NCBI RefSeq assembly: GCF_006443685.1
Contig: NZ_VFYP01000001.1
Span: 2,232,001-2,296,000, forward strand
Direction of reading: 5' to 3'
Source of the DNA: Rhizobium glycinendophyticum
GTDB taxonomy: Bacteria > Pseudomonadota > Alphaproteobacteria > Rhizobiales > Rhizobiaceae
Length of the DNA stretch: 64,000 nt
In this document: positions 21,745 through 29,610 of the stretch, in pieces
Position numbering within the stretch: position 1 is the first letter of the stretch
Layout of the letters: every line of letters starts with the position of its first letter
Program-made: the position numbers and the translations under genes
The notes under the pieces: generated by a model
Databases searched by the model: none
What the model saw: the letters and a program-made list of their open reading frames with translations, nothing else
What the model was told of the DNA's origin: nothing

Positions 21745-21834
21745 CCTGTTGCCACAGGTGCTTCCTCCCTCGCCTGTTTTGGCGATGCGCCCGCTTGCCC
21801 CGTCGCCCGGATTCCGGGAGGCGGGGCTTTTTTT
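21745..21834 (+). ncRNA. Candidate trans-acting small RNA, alpha-r8/MmgR-like
   Basis: This gene-free gap holds three ordered hairpins on the plus strand. The first is CCTGT-TGCC-ACAGG (21745-21758). It is followed by the unpaired pyrimidine stretch CTTCCTCCCT (21761-21770), then TCGCC-TGTTTT-GGCGA (21770-21785), then a long GC terminator stem (21797-21827) ending in seven T (21828-21834). An exposed anti-Shine-Dalgarno motif between hairpins plus a strong terminator is the layout of Hfq-dependent rhizobial sRNAs. The motif differs by one base from the UUUCCUCCCU core that I recall for the alpha-r8/MmgR family. The 5' end is not defined; I see no convincing promoter. Confidence 0.55.
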
Positions 21835-21849
21835 ACGGGATGAGGAACG

Positions 21850-22170
21850 TCAGCCCTGTCGCTCGGGTACGTGGACGATGAGCCCGTCGAGTGCCGGACC
21901 CACCTTGATCTGACAGGAAAGACGCGACGTTGGGCGAACGTCGACCGCAAAGTCGAGCATGTCTTCTTCCATGGCGGAAGGCTGACCGGTTTTCTCTGTC
22001 CAGGCATCGTCGACATACACATGACAGGTCGCACAGGCGCAGGCACCACCACATTCCGCATCGATGCCGGGGACGGAGTTCCGGACGGCATTTTCCATAA
22101 CCGTCGAGCCGTCCTGAGCGGCGATGTCGAAGCGCGTACCGTCGAATGCGATGATGCTGATGTTTGTCAT
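21850..22170 (-). CDS. 2Fe-2S ferredoxin, adrenodoxin type
   Basis: A 106-residue electron carrier. Cluster ligands are Cys40, Cys46, Cys49 and Cys86 (C-x5-C-x2-C-x36-C), in [15 protein letters not shown] and SRLSCQIKV, the vertebrate/adrenodoxin-type spacing. Start ATG at 22170 ([12 protein letters not shown]); an ATG 18 codons upstream adds sequence unlike the family. Partners may be a ferredoxin reductase with a cytochrome P450 or Rieske oxygenase, none of which is in the window. Confidence 0.93.
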   Translation of the reverse strand: MTNISIIAFDGTRFDIAAQDGSTVMENAVRNSVPGIDAECGGACACATCHVYVDDAWTEKTGQPSAMEEDMLDFAVDVRPTSRLSCQIKVGPALDGLIVHVPERQG

Positions 22171-22288
22171 GATGTGCGTATCCAGACTTCGCCATTGTGA
22201 AAAATCGGCGAAGTCTTCTCGCAATTTCAGAGCCCAGTCAACTCACGGAGAGGCGCCTGGCAGACGTCGTGGAATCACGGATGATCGG

Positions 22289-22663
22289 TCAGCGCGCCAG
22301 CTTGAGAATAAAATGTTCTGCTTCCAGAACTGCACTGGCAACTGAAGCCAGAGTGTCACTGTTGACGCCCTTGCTGTCGACCAGCTCGGCAGAGCTCGCG
22401 ACCCGCAGAGCTCCAACCGAAATTGCGGCATTGCGCAGACGCTGGGCAGCAGACTTGATCTCAGCCTGCTCGGACTTGGCCGAAAGCGCCTGGAGACAGC
22501 CGCGGGCCTGGCGAGCAAACATCTGCAGGATTTCGATCTCTACCGCCTTATCGCCCTTGGTCTGGGTTGCCAGATGGACCAGGTCGATCGGCCGATCCTT
22601 GGAGGGAGTGCGAGCCTCGCGGCTCTCGGGAGCGTCGAACGCGACGTTGAATGCTGCAGCCAT
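22289..22663 (-). CDS. Hpt-like helical protein lacking the phospho-accepting histidine
   Basis: A 124-residue protein starting at the ATG at 22663 (MAAAFNVAFDAPES). Residues about 45-120 form a helical bundle resembling histidine-phosphotransfer (Hpt) domains: EILQMFARQARGCLQAL, then SAAQRLRNAAISVGALRVASSA, which aligns with the usual AHxLKGxAxxIGA segment. Here glutamine stands where histidine is expected and arginine and asparagine replace K and G. If the resemblance is real it cannot relay phosphate and may be a scaffold or inhibitor. It is divergent from gpr, with a 477-bp shared control region. Confidence 0.65.
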   Translation of the reverse strand: MAAAFNVAFDAPESREARTPSKDRPIDLVHLATQTKGDKAVEIEILQMFARQARGCLQALSAKSEQAEIKSAAQRLRNAAISVGALRVASSAELVDSKGVNSDTLASVASAVLEAEHFILKLAR

Positions 22664-23140
22664 GCCAGGAAACCTTCTTTTCTTGTTATTTGACAGGCGT
22701 ACCCTGATCAACGAACGTGGCAATCACGTTAAACCGCCGAATTCCGCCCTGAAAAAGCTCGCATCATGGTTAACGAAATTTAAACCCCCGCAAAAATTAG
22801 CTTTTACGCCTAAACCGAGGTTTAAATACTGTTAACAATGACAGCACTCTTCAAAGCGCAGCGGCGCCGTTAATTGTATCGGACAGCCAAATGTGTCAGT
22901 ACGATACGGCTGATTGTGCCGAGGTTTGGAAACTTTGCCCCCAGGCAGGTCGGTGCTAGAAGCTGGGGCAAGGTTCGCCCGAGGGTGAAAGCGAACTGCC
23001 CATTTTTGAGAACGCGCTCCGCATGGCGTGGCGACATGCGGACTGTGATTGTACGGCAGGCATCCGAAAGAGCGGCATGGCAGGCGGCCATCCCATTGTT
23101 TTCAGCCTTCCGAGCGTAAGTTGTAACGAGGCGTAACCCG
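22664..23140. promoter_or_regulatory. Shared upstream region of the Hpt-like gene and gpr
   Basis: 477 bp without a convincing gene. It holds an inverted pair of related 18-19 bp motifs: 22768-22786, and GGTTTAAATACTGTTAAC at 22819-22836. Each contains TTAA-N6-TTAA. A perfect palindrome TAAACC-GA-GGTTTA (22811-22824) overlaps the second. Further on are two hairpins (22935-22971 and 22973-22996), with TTTTT at 23003-23007. Two short open frames on opposite strands cover 22870-23151 but show no coding character. The TTAA motifs resemble CtrA sites with a spacing of 6 rather than the usual 7. Confidence 0.4.
22935..23007 (+). ncRNA. Possible structured leader or small RNA upstream of gpr
   Basis: An imperfect stem TTGCCCC(C)AG / CTGGGGCAA (22935-22971) is followed at once by GTTCGC / GCGAAC (22973-22996), a spacer and TTTTT (23003-23007). 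This could be an attenuator in the gpr leader or the 3' end of a small RNA. The second stem is only six base pairs with a 12-base loop, so the case is weak. Confidence 0.25.
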
Positions 23141-26100
23141 ATGGCGAACAAGAAGTCCGACTCGATTGACGAAAACGCGTTTCAGGCACTCGAGGCGGCC
23201 CTGAGTATCGATTTCGACGGTGACGAAGCGCCCGTGGCTCCGAAGGCCCGGTCGCAGACGCGCGGACCGGAGGCCCCTTTGTCGGACAACACGCAGCGCC
23301 CAGCACCCAAGAAGCCAATTGACCGCCGCTCGGCGCGCTCCGCCGAACTTGGTCCGGAACCCGCACCGCCACAGCCGCGCTCGCCCAACCTCGCACCTGC
23401 CAATGACGGCTCGCGCCGTGCGCCTTCCGCCATGTTGAAGTCGCTCGAAGCGACATCACTCACGTCGGCGCTTCGCAACGCGTCCATTATCTCCGTTCTC
23501 TGGGTCCTCGGCGCCGTCGGTCTGGCGCAGTTGCTTTATGGCAGCGCCATCTGGCAGGCGCCGTCAGTGGCCGACATCGTCGCCATGCCGGGCGTTGTCG
23601 CAATCTTTGTCGGGACCTTCCTCCCGATCCTGCTGTTCTTCGCTTTCGCCATCATGATGGCGCGCGCCCACGACCTGCGCAATGCGGCACGCTCCATGGC
23701 AGAAGTCGCCCTGCGGCTGGCAGAGCCGGAAACCATTGCGTCCGAACGCATCATGACCGTCGGTCAAGCCGTGCGTCGCGAGGTCTCCGCGATGAACGAA
23801 GGCATCGAACGCACCATCGCGCGCGCCACAGAACTTGAGACGCTCGTTCACTCTGAAGTGACCGCACTCGAACGCAGCTACACCGATAATGAACTGCGTG
23901 TCCGCGGCCTCGTCCACGAGCTCGGCTCTGAGCGCGATGCAATCGTCAACCATGCAGAGCGCATTCGGTCGTCCATCGTAGGCGCCCACGAGCAGCTGAA
24001 GGAAGAATTGTCGCTGGCGACGGAGGAAATCTCCGTGCGCCTGCAGACCTCGGGCGAAGCCTTCGCCTCGATGATCGACACGCGCGCCGCAACATTGATG
24101 GAGAAATCCGACGCGGCGGTCACCGCGCTGGGCTCGCTTCTGGCGCACAAGACCGACACCATGGTCCAGACGCTGGCTGCCTCCGGCATCTCGCTTTCCA
24201 CCGAATTCGATTCGCAGCTAAAGACGCTCACCTCGACGCTCAACCAGCGCGGCCGCGAACTGCTTGGCGAGTTCGAAACCCGTGCCTCGACCCTCGACGC
24301 AAATACGGAGAAGCTGAATGCGGCCCTGAACGAGCGCGCCCGCCAGCTCAACGAAACGCTGGTCGAACGGACACGCGACATCGCGGAGAGCCTGAAAGAC
24401 GGCGAGACCGCCATCAGCTCGTCGCTCGATGACGTCTTGTCACGCCTCAATACGTCGCTGGAAGAGCGCAGCCGTCATTTTCGTCAGAGCCTGCAGGCGA
24501 GCGCCGACGACGCGATCGTTGACCTCGACCTGCGCTCCGGCCTCTTCGAAGACCGCTTCCAGACCACGATCGGCCAGATCAACTCGACCTTCGACACCCG
24601 CGTTGCGGAATTTGCCAGCGCCTTCGATCAGCGTGCTGGCACCCTCGACAGCAAGCTGATGGAAAGCCTCGCCCGCATCAACGAGACTGTCAACGGCGGC
24701 TCCGACGCGATCAACGGCATCCTGACTTCGAGCATAGACCGTCTCGGCTCGACGCTCACTGACAACTCACTGTCACTGGCTGTCACCCTGAGCTCGGGTC
24801 AGGAAATCCTCGACGACGCGCTCGCCGGTCGTGCGCAGGAAATTGCAGACGCGATGTCGGCCCGCGCCGCAGCGCTCACCGAAAGCCTGGATGCTGCGCA
24901 AAAGCGCATCGACCAGGTCATGGAGGAGCGTTCCGGCTCTCTCTACGGCGCCCTCACCGACCACCAGTCGCGCTTTGAGCAGACGCTTTCCAGCCGCGCC
25001 GAGCACATCATCAATGCGCTTGAAAACAATCAGGACCGTCTCGCCGAAACGCTTGACCAGAAGGTCGGCGGCATCGCCTCGATCCTCGACGCCAAGAGCG
25101 ACGACCTGATCGACGCGCTCAACACCAAGAGCCTCGAACTCGACCTGACGCTCACTGCACGCAGCCAGGATCTGGCAGAAACGCTGAATGACAGCCAACG
25201 TCGTATTGACGAAACCCTGAGCCAGCGCGCCTCAGCCATCATCGACACTGTGGCCGATGCCGATCGGCGCATCGACCTGGCCTTCTCGGAAAAGGCAGAG
25301 GCAATTCGCACCGCCTATGGCGATAACCAAGAACGCCTGGAGATGTCGCTCGCCGGCCATACATCCTATCTTGTATCGACACTCGAAGATGCATCTACGG
25401 ACATCGAACGGGCGCTGGGCGCAGCCTCCGGCACGATCGCGGCATCGTTGAACGCCGGCGTCACCGACATCGACGGCAAGCTTGCCGAGACTGCGGAGCG
25501 CCTGCGCACCAACCTCGACGATGCGACGCGCAACCTCGCGGAAACCCTCGGCGCAACCTCCGGCACGATCGCCGCATCCCTCACCTCGGGCATCAACGAA
25601 ATCGATGGCAAGCTCGGCGGAACCGCGGAACGTCTGCGCATGACGCTCGACGACGCGACCGGCACGCTCGCAGATACGCTCGGCGAAAACGTCGCCAAGA
25701 TCACCGACACGGTAAACAGCGGCGTACGCGAGATCGACACCCGCCTCGTCGACACCCATGAGCGAATCCGCTCCACACTGGACGATCGCACACAGGCGAT
25801 TACCCTCAGCCTCGGCGCAGCGCAGAACTCGCTTGAGACGGCACTGACCGAACACGCGACCTCGCTCGGCACATCACTCGCTGCCAGCGCCGGCATGCTG
25901 GAAATGAGCCTCGAAGATCACGAAGAGAGCCTACGAAAGGCAATCGAGGAAAGCAGCCGCGCGCTGGACGAACGCCTGCGGGGAACGGCCGGTACACTCA
26001 CCGAACAGATTCGTGATGCAGCCGGCGACATCACCCGCTCGGCGCAGGATTTCTCCGGAACGGTCGAGCAGTCGGTCAGCGGCATGACCATGCGCCTGGA

Positions 26101-28840
26101 TGAGACCAGCACCCGCATCGAACAGAGCCTTGGCACCCTCGAGGATCGCCTGCGCAATGGTCTCGATGGCGTCGACGCGCGCGTCACCGATGCCGGCGAA
26201 AAGTTCGCCGCCCGCCTTGATGAAAAAGTCTCGACCATCGAACGCGTCGGTGACGAAGCCTCTATGCGTGTGGCACAGGCACTCGATGAAGGCACGAACC
26301 GGGTGGCTGAAACTTTCGACAGCCGCACTGCTCTGATCGATGAACGCCTCTCCACAATGGACCGGGCGCTGAACGTTGGGCTGGAAAACGTCAACCGGAC
26401 CATCGAAGGCAAGGCTGCCGGCCTTGCCACAGCCCTGCGCGGCGCCGTTGCCGATGCCGCTCGCGATATCGATGCGGAAGCACAGCGCTCTCTGGAACGC
26501 CTCAGCGAAACCAGCAGCAATTTCGTCGGTCAGATCGATGAGCGCAGCGCGCAGATGAACCGCACGCTGGAGCAACGTTCGGCAGAACTCGCCAGCCGGA
26601 TCTCTGATGCCGATGCTCTGGTCAATGCCCAGGTCGCCAGCGTTAGCGGCACGATTTCGCAGGCCAATGCCACTCTGTCGGCCACAATCGCCGACGCCAA
26701 CACGACCTTGTCCGGCGCAATCTCAAGCGTCAACGACACCTTGTCCGGCACGCTGTCGGAAGTGAGTTCGACGCTGGAACAGCGGGCCGCCGCGATCCGC
26801 GATGCCATCTCCGGAAATACCCAGGAACTGGCCGTCACCATGAACGCCGTGGAGAAGGCGCTCGAGGCCCGCGGCAACTCCATCCGTTCGGTCCTAGACG
26901 ATCGCACCCGCGAACTGAACTCGATGCTGTCAAGCCGCTCGGCGGAACTCTCACGCCTCATCGACGAGAAGGCAGCGCCGGTCGTCGCTTCGTATGCAGA
27001 GACGGGGCGTGTGGCAGCCGAACAAATCACCGCTGCCGCAGCGCAGAGTGCCGAGCGTCTGCGGGCAGAAAATGCGGCTCTGGTCGGCGCAATCAGCGAG
27101 CGCACGGAACGCGCGGTTGCCAATCTGGGCGCCGCCGAGCAGAACCTTGCAGCGAGCGCATCGCAACTGATCGAGCGGCTTGGCGAGAGCAATACAGGGA
27201 TCTCCTCCGTTATCGAGCAGGCCCTCGAAAGCATCGGTGCCCTCGACAGCCGCCTCGGCTCCACCGCATCGCGCTTCACCGAGACGGCGTCTCAGGCGAC
27301 CGACATGTTGTCGACCTCGAACCGACTGCTCGACGACAAGCTTGGCCGCCTGACCGCGATCTCCGGCGAGACGCTGCAGCAGGTCTCCTCAATCGTCAGC
27401 CGCTTCGGCGACCATACCAAGGTGCTCGGCAAGGCATCCGAACTGCTGTCGGCGGCCCAATCCAACCTGGTGGGGACGCTGGAAGAGCGCCAGCAGGCGC
27501 TGCGCGACCTTTCGGTCGGCCTCGTCAAGCGGTCGGAAGAGATCGAAACCACGATGCAGAACCTTGGCCGCATGGTCGAGACCGCGTTCGACCGCGCCGA
27601 GCAGCGCTCCGGCCAGATGGCCGGCAGCCTGCGCCAGGGCGTCCAGGCGTCACTGGCCGATATTGGTCAGATCCTCGGCGAGACCGAGCAGAAGGCGCTG
27701 AGCACCGCAAACAATATGCGCAATGCGCTTGTATCGGCCGAAGAAGAGGCCCGTCAGTCGATCGACAAGACCCTGTCGGAAGCGGAAAAGCGCTCTGGAG
27801 AGCTGGCAAGCCGTCTGCGTGGCGGTCTCGCGGTTTCGCTTTCGGATATCGACCGACTGCTCGGTGAAGCCGGCCGCAAGTCGGAAGGCGCCGCTGCCGC
27901 CCTCAAGCAGGCCATGCAAGGCGCCGTCGAGGAAGCGGTCAGCCGCTTCTCGGGCGCAACGGAGGAAATCCGCCGGTCCGCAAACGACATCCGCAAGGAG
28001 CTCGATCTCACCCGCAACGAGCTGAAGCGTGGCGCCTTCGATCTTCCGGAAGAAGCTAAGGAAAGCGCGGCCGCCATGCGCCGCGCCGTGTCCGAGCAGA
28101 TCAAGGCGCTGCAGGACATCTCGCAGTTGGTTGGCCGCACCAGCCAGACGCTGGAGATATCCGAGCCGGTCGCCCGCCGGCTTGCAGAGGCACAGGTCGA
28201 GCAACCGCGGCGCGCCGCGCCTGCATCTGCACCCGTGGCACCTGCCCCGCAGACTGTCCGTCCGGCAGCCGATTACGCCTTGCGCGGAAGCCTCGGCACC
28301 ACGGAAGGCTATTCGGCTCCAGCGCCGAGCCGCACTGAAGGCGGCGGTTGGATCAGCGACCTCTTGCGTGGCGCATCGCGCGAAGAGCCGGCAGTTGAGC
28401 CTGTGGCAGCACGCCAAGCACCGGCCCCCGCCCCAAGCCGTCCGGCGCCGGAAGCGCCGGCAGCCAATCGGCAGAGCGACAACCGCAATCCGCGCCACAT
28501 GGTCGAATCGCTGAACTCGCTGTCAGTCGACATCGCCCGCGCCATCGATCACGACGCCTCTGTCGACCTATGGCGCCGTTACCAGCGCGGGGAACGCGAC
28601 ATCTTCACCCGTCGCCTCTATACGCTGAAGGGCCAGCAGACCTTCGACGAGATCAAACGCAAATATGACCGGGAACCGGAATTCCGCGTCGCCGTGGACC
28701 GCTACATCGCCGATTTCGAGAAGCTGCTGGCGGATGTCGCCCGCACCGATCGCGACAAGTCGATCACCCAGTCCTATCTGACCTCCGACACCGGCAAGGT
28801 CTACACTATGCTGGCCCACGCAGCAGGTCGCTTCAGCTGA
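23141..28840 (+). CDS. gpr: Growth Pole Ring-type giant coiled-coil membrane protein (GPR / RgsE family)
   Basis: A 1,899-residue protein. A charged N-terminus (1-110) is followed by two membrane helices at about 114-134 and 151-175. Some 1,550 residues of apolipoprotein-like amphipathic helix come next, with repeated L-x2-R-x3-L patterns and E/R/A/T-rich blocks such as LNERARQLNETLVERTRDIAESL. Then come an Ala/Pro linker (about 1680-1780) and a folded C-terminal domain (SLSVDIARAIDHDASVDLWRRYQRG ... DTGKVYTMLAHAAGRFS). Size and architecture match Agrobacterium GPR (about 2,100 residues), which rings the growing pole, and Sinorhizobium RgsE. Older annotations call such proteins kinesin-like, which is misleading. 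Identification is by architecture. Confidence 0.82.
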   Translation: MANKKSDSIDENAFQALEAALSIDFDGDEAPVAPKARSQTRGPEAPLSDNTQRPAPKKPIDRRSARSAELGPEPAPPQPRSPNLAPANDGSRRAPSAMLKSLEATSLTSALRNASIISVLWVLGAVGLAQLLYGSAIWQAPSVADIVAMPGVVAIFVGTFLPILLFFAFAIMMARAHDLRNAARSMAEVALRLAEPETIASERIMTVGQAVRREVSAMNEGIERTIARATELETLVHSEVTALERSYTDNELRVRGLVHELGSERDAIVNHAERIRSSIVGAHEQLKEELSLATEEISVRLQTSGEAFASMIDTRAATLMEKSDAAVTALGSLLAHKTDTMVQTLAASGISLSTEFDSQLKTLTSTLNQRGRELLGEFETRASTLDANTEKLNAALNERARQLNETLVERTRDIAESLKDGETAISSSLDDVLSRLNTSLEERSRHFRQSLQASADDAIVDLDLRSGLFEDRFQTTIGQINSTFDTRVAEFASAFDQRAGTLDSKLMESLARINETVNGGSDAINGILTSSIDRLGSTLTDNSLSLAVTLSSGQEILDDALAGRAQEIADAMSARAAALTESLDAAQKRIDQVMEERSGSLYGALTDHQSRFEQTLSSRAEHIINALENNQDRLAETLDQKVGGIASILDAKSDDLIDALNTKSLELDLTLTARSQDLAETLNDSQRRIDETLSQRASAIIDTVADADRRIDLAFSEKAEAIRTAYGDNQERLEMSLAGHTSYLVSTLEDASTDIERALGAASGTIAASLNAGVTDIDGKLAETAERLRTNLDDATRNLAETLGATSGTIAASLTSGINEIDGKLGGTAERLRMTLDDATGTLADTLGENVAKITDTVNSGVREIDTRLVDTHERIRSTLDDRTQAITLSLGAAQNSLETALTEHATSLGTSLAASAGMLEMSLEDHEESLRKAIEESSRALDERLRGTAGTLTEQIRDAAGDITRSAQDFSGTVEQSVSGMTMRLDETSTRIEQSLGTLEDRLRNGLDGVDARVTDAGEKFAARLDEKVSTIERVGDEASMRVAQALDEGTNRVAETFDSRTALIDERLSTMDRALNVGLENVNRTIEGKAAGLATALRGAVADAARDIDAEAQRSLERLSETSSNFVGQIDERSAQMNRTLEQRSAELASRISDADALVNAQVASVSGTISQANATLSATIADANTTLSGAISSVNDTLSGTLSEVSSTLEQRAAAIRDAISGNTQELAVTMNAVEKALEARGNSIRSVLDDRTRELNSMLSSRSAELSRLIDEKAAPVVASYAETGRVAAEQITAAAAQSAERLRAENAALVGAISERTERAVANLGAAEQNLAASASQLIERLGESNTGISSVIEQALESIGALDSRLGSTASRFTETASQATDMLSTSNRLLDDKLGRLTAISGETLQQVSSIVSRFGDHTKVLGKASELLSAAQSNLVGTLEERQQALRDLSVGLVKRSEEIETTMQNLGRMVETAFDRAEQRSGQMAGSLRQGVQASLADIGQILGETEQKALSTANNMRNALVSAEEEARQSIDKTLSEAEKRSGELASRLRGGLAVSLSDIDRLLGEAGRKSEGAAAALKQAMQGAVEEAVSRFSGATEEIRRSANDIRKELDLTRNELKRGAFDLPEEAKESAAAMRRAVSEQIKALQDISQLVGRTSQTLEISEPVARRLAEAQVEQPRRAAPASAPVAPAPQTVRPAADYALRGSLGTTEGYSAPAPSRTEGGGWISDLLRGASREEPAVEPVAARQAPAPAPSRPAPEAPAANRQSDNRNPRHMVESLNSLSVDIARAIDHDASVDLWRRYQRGERDIFTRRLYTLKGQQTFDEIKRKYDREPEFRVAVDRYIADFEKLLADVARTDRDKSITQSYLTSDTGKVYTMLAHAAGRFS
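25418..25813 (+). repeat. Three tandem 132-bp (44-residue) units inside gpr
   Basis: Units start at 25418, 25550 and 25682. The first two are very alike (SGTIAASL, DIDGKL / EIDGKL, TAERLR, LDDAT); the third is diverged (IREIDTRL-type segment, THERIRSTLDD). The period equals two 22-residue apolipoprotein repeats. The next 44 residues keep the period weakly, suggesting that the rod grew by duplication of this unit. Confidence 0.85.
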
Positions 28841-28869
28841 AGCAGCCTGAGAGCGGCAGGGGCACAAGA

Positions 28870-28902
28870 AAACCCCGGATCCTGAAAAAGGATCCGGGGT
28901 TT
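28870..28902. terminator. Bidirectional terminator after gpr
   Basis: Perfect 13-bp stem (AAACCCCGGATCC / GGATCCGGGGTTT) with loop TGAAAAA, between the convergent gpr and the Mla-operon lipoprotein gene. Confidence 0.85.
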
Positions 28903-28950
28903 CGTCGTTTGAACCCGAAGCGCGCTTCAGCCGATCTTTGATGATCGAAT

Positions 28951-29610
28951 TCAGAGTTCCTGGAGCGTCCAGGCAACAATCTCCGCAGTGACACGCCCAA
29001 AGGCCTGATCGAGAGCAGTGACATAGGCGGCGCTGCCGCTGCCGGCCGACGGCGCTTCAGCTCGGAAGACTTTCTGCGCCTTGACCGTGCCGTTGCGATC
29101 ATTAAGCAGCTTCGCTGAAATCTCGACGACGCCACGATCTCCGCCGCCCGTTGCAATCTCGAAGGCGCGGACATCGGTGATCAGCTGGTAATCGATCGCA
29201 AGGCCCTGCCCCGGTTTTCCGACGCCACCGAGACGGCCGGTGTCCTCGAAGGCCTCGACAAGTTTGGACTGGACCACGCGAGTCAGCTTGTCGCTCCACT
29301 GCGATTTTTTCAGATACTGCACCTCGGAACCGGCGACGCGCACCAGGATCTGCTCACTGTCGAGCGCCTTGAGCGCCGAGGGATCGGCGACCAGCAGCTG
29401 TCGGTTTTTCGCACTGGCGGTCGTGGAAACAGGCGCGGAAACGGCCGAGAGATCAAACGTATCGTTCGGTGCCGAGCCGCAACTGGTGAGCGCCGCCAGC
29501 ATCATCGGCAGAGCGATGCTGCAGCCGAGAAGGCGGCGGCGGTTGGCTGCGGACAGACCTGGACGGCCGGAGAAAACCATAGTGTCACCCTTTCCGGTCG
29601 TCGGCGTCAT
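28951..29610 (-). CDS. ABC-type transport auxiliary lipoprotein (last gene of the Mla operon)
   Basis: A 219-residue lipoprotein. An RRRLLGCSIALPMMLAALTSC segment ends in a lipobox (LTSC, acylated Cys near residue 44), so the mature protein is membrane-tethered in the periplasm. The rest fits the PqiC/ABC auxiliary lipoprotein family (LVADPSALKALDSEQILVRVAGSEVQYLKKSQWSDKL). The start at 29610 overlaps the MCE gene stop by four bases; an ATG at 29580 with a better GGAAAGGG site is equally possible. It probably acts with the MCE protein in phospholipid traffic between membranes. Confidence 0.85.
   Translation of the reverse strand: MTPTTGKGDTMVFSGRPGLSAANRRRLLGCSIALPMMLAALTSCGSAPNDTFDLSAVSAPVSTTASAKNRQLLVADPSALKALDSEQILVRVAGSEVQYLKKSQWSDKLTRVVQSKLVEAFEDTGRLGGVGKPGQGLAIDYQLITDVRAFEIATGGGDRGVVEISAKLLNDRNGTVKAQKVFRAEAPSAGSGSAAYVTALDQAFGRVTAEIVAWTLQEL

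Noticed and set aside
21797..21834. Reading the T-tailed stem simply as the terminator of the DUF922 gene
   Set aside because: It lies 240-277 bp past that stop, with two further hairpins and an anti-Shine-Dalgarno motif before it, which fits a separate small RNA better, though read-through from the gene is not excluded.
22870..23151. Short open frames on both strands before gpr (82-94 codons)
   Set aside because: No ribosome site of note, no homology, and they overlap RNA-like hairpins; better read as non-coding control DNA.
24000..28000. Repetitive DNA that could suggest an array or CRISPR-like structure
   Set aside because: The repeats are in-frame coding repeats of an amphipathic helix with diverging sequence, with no identical short direct repeats and spacers.
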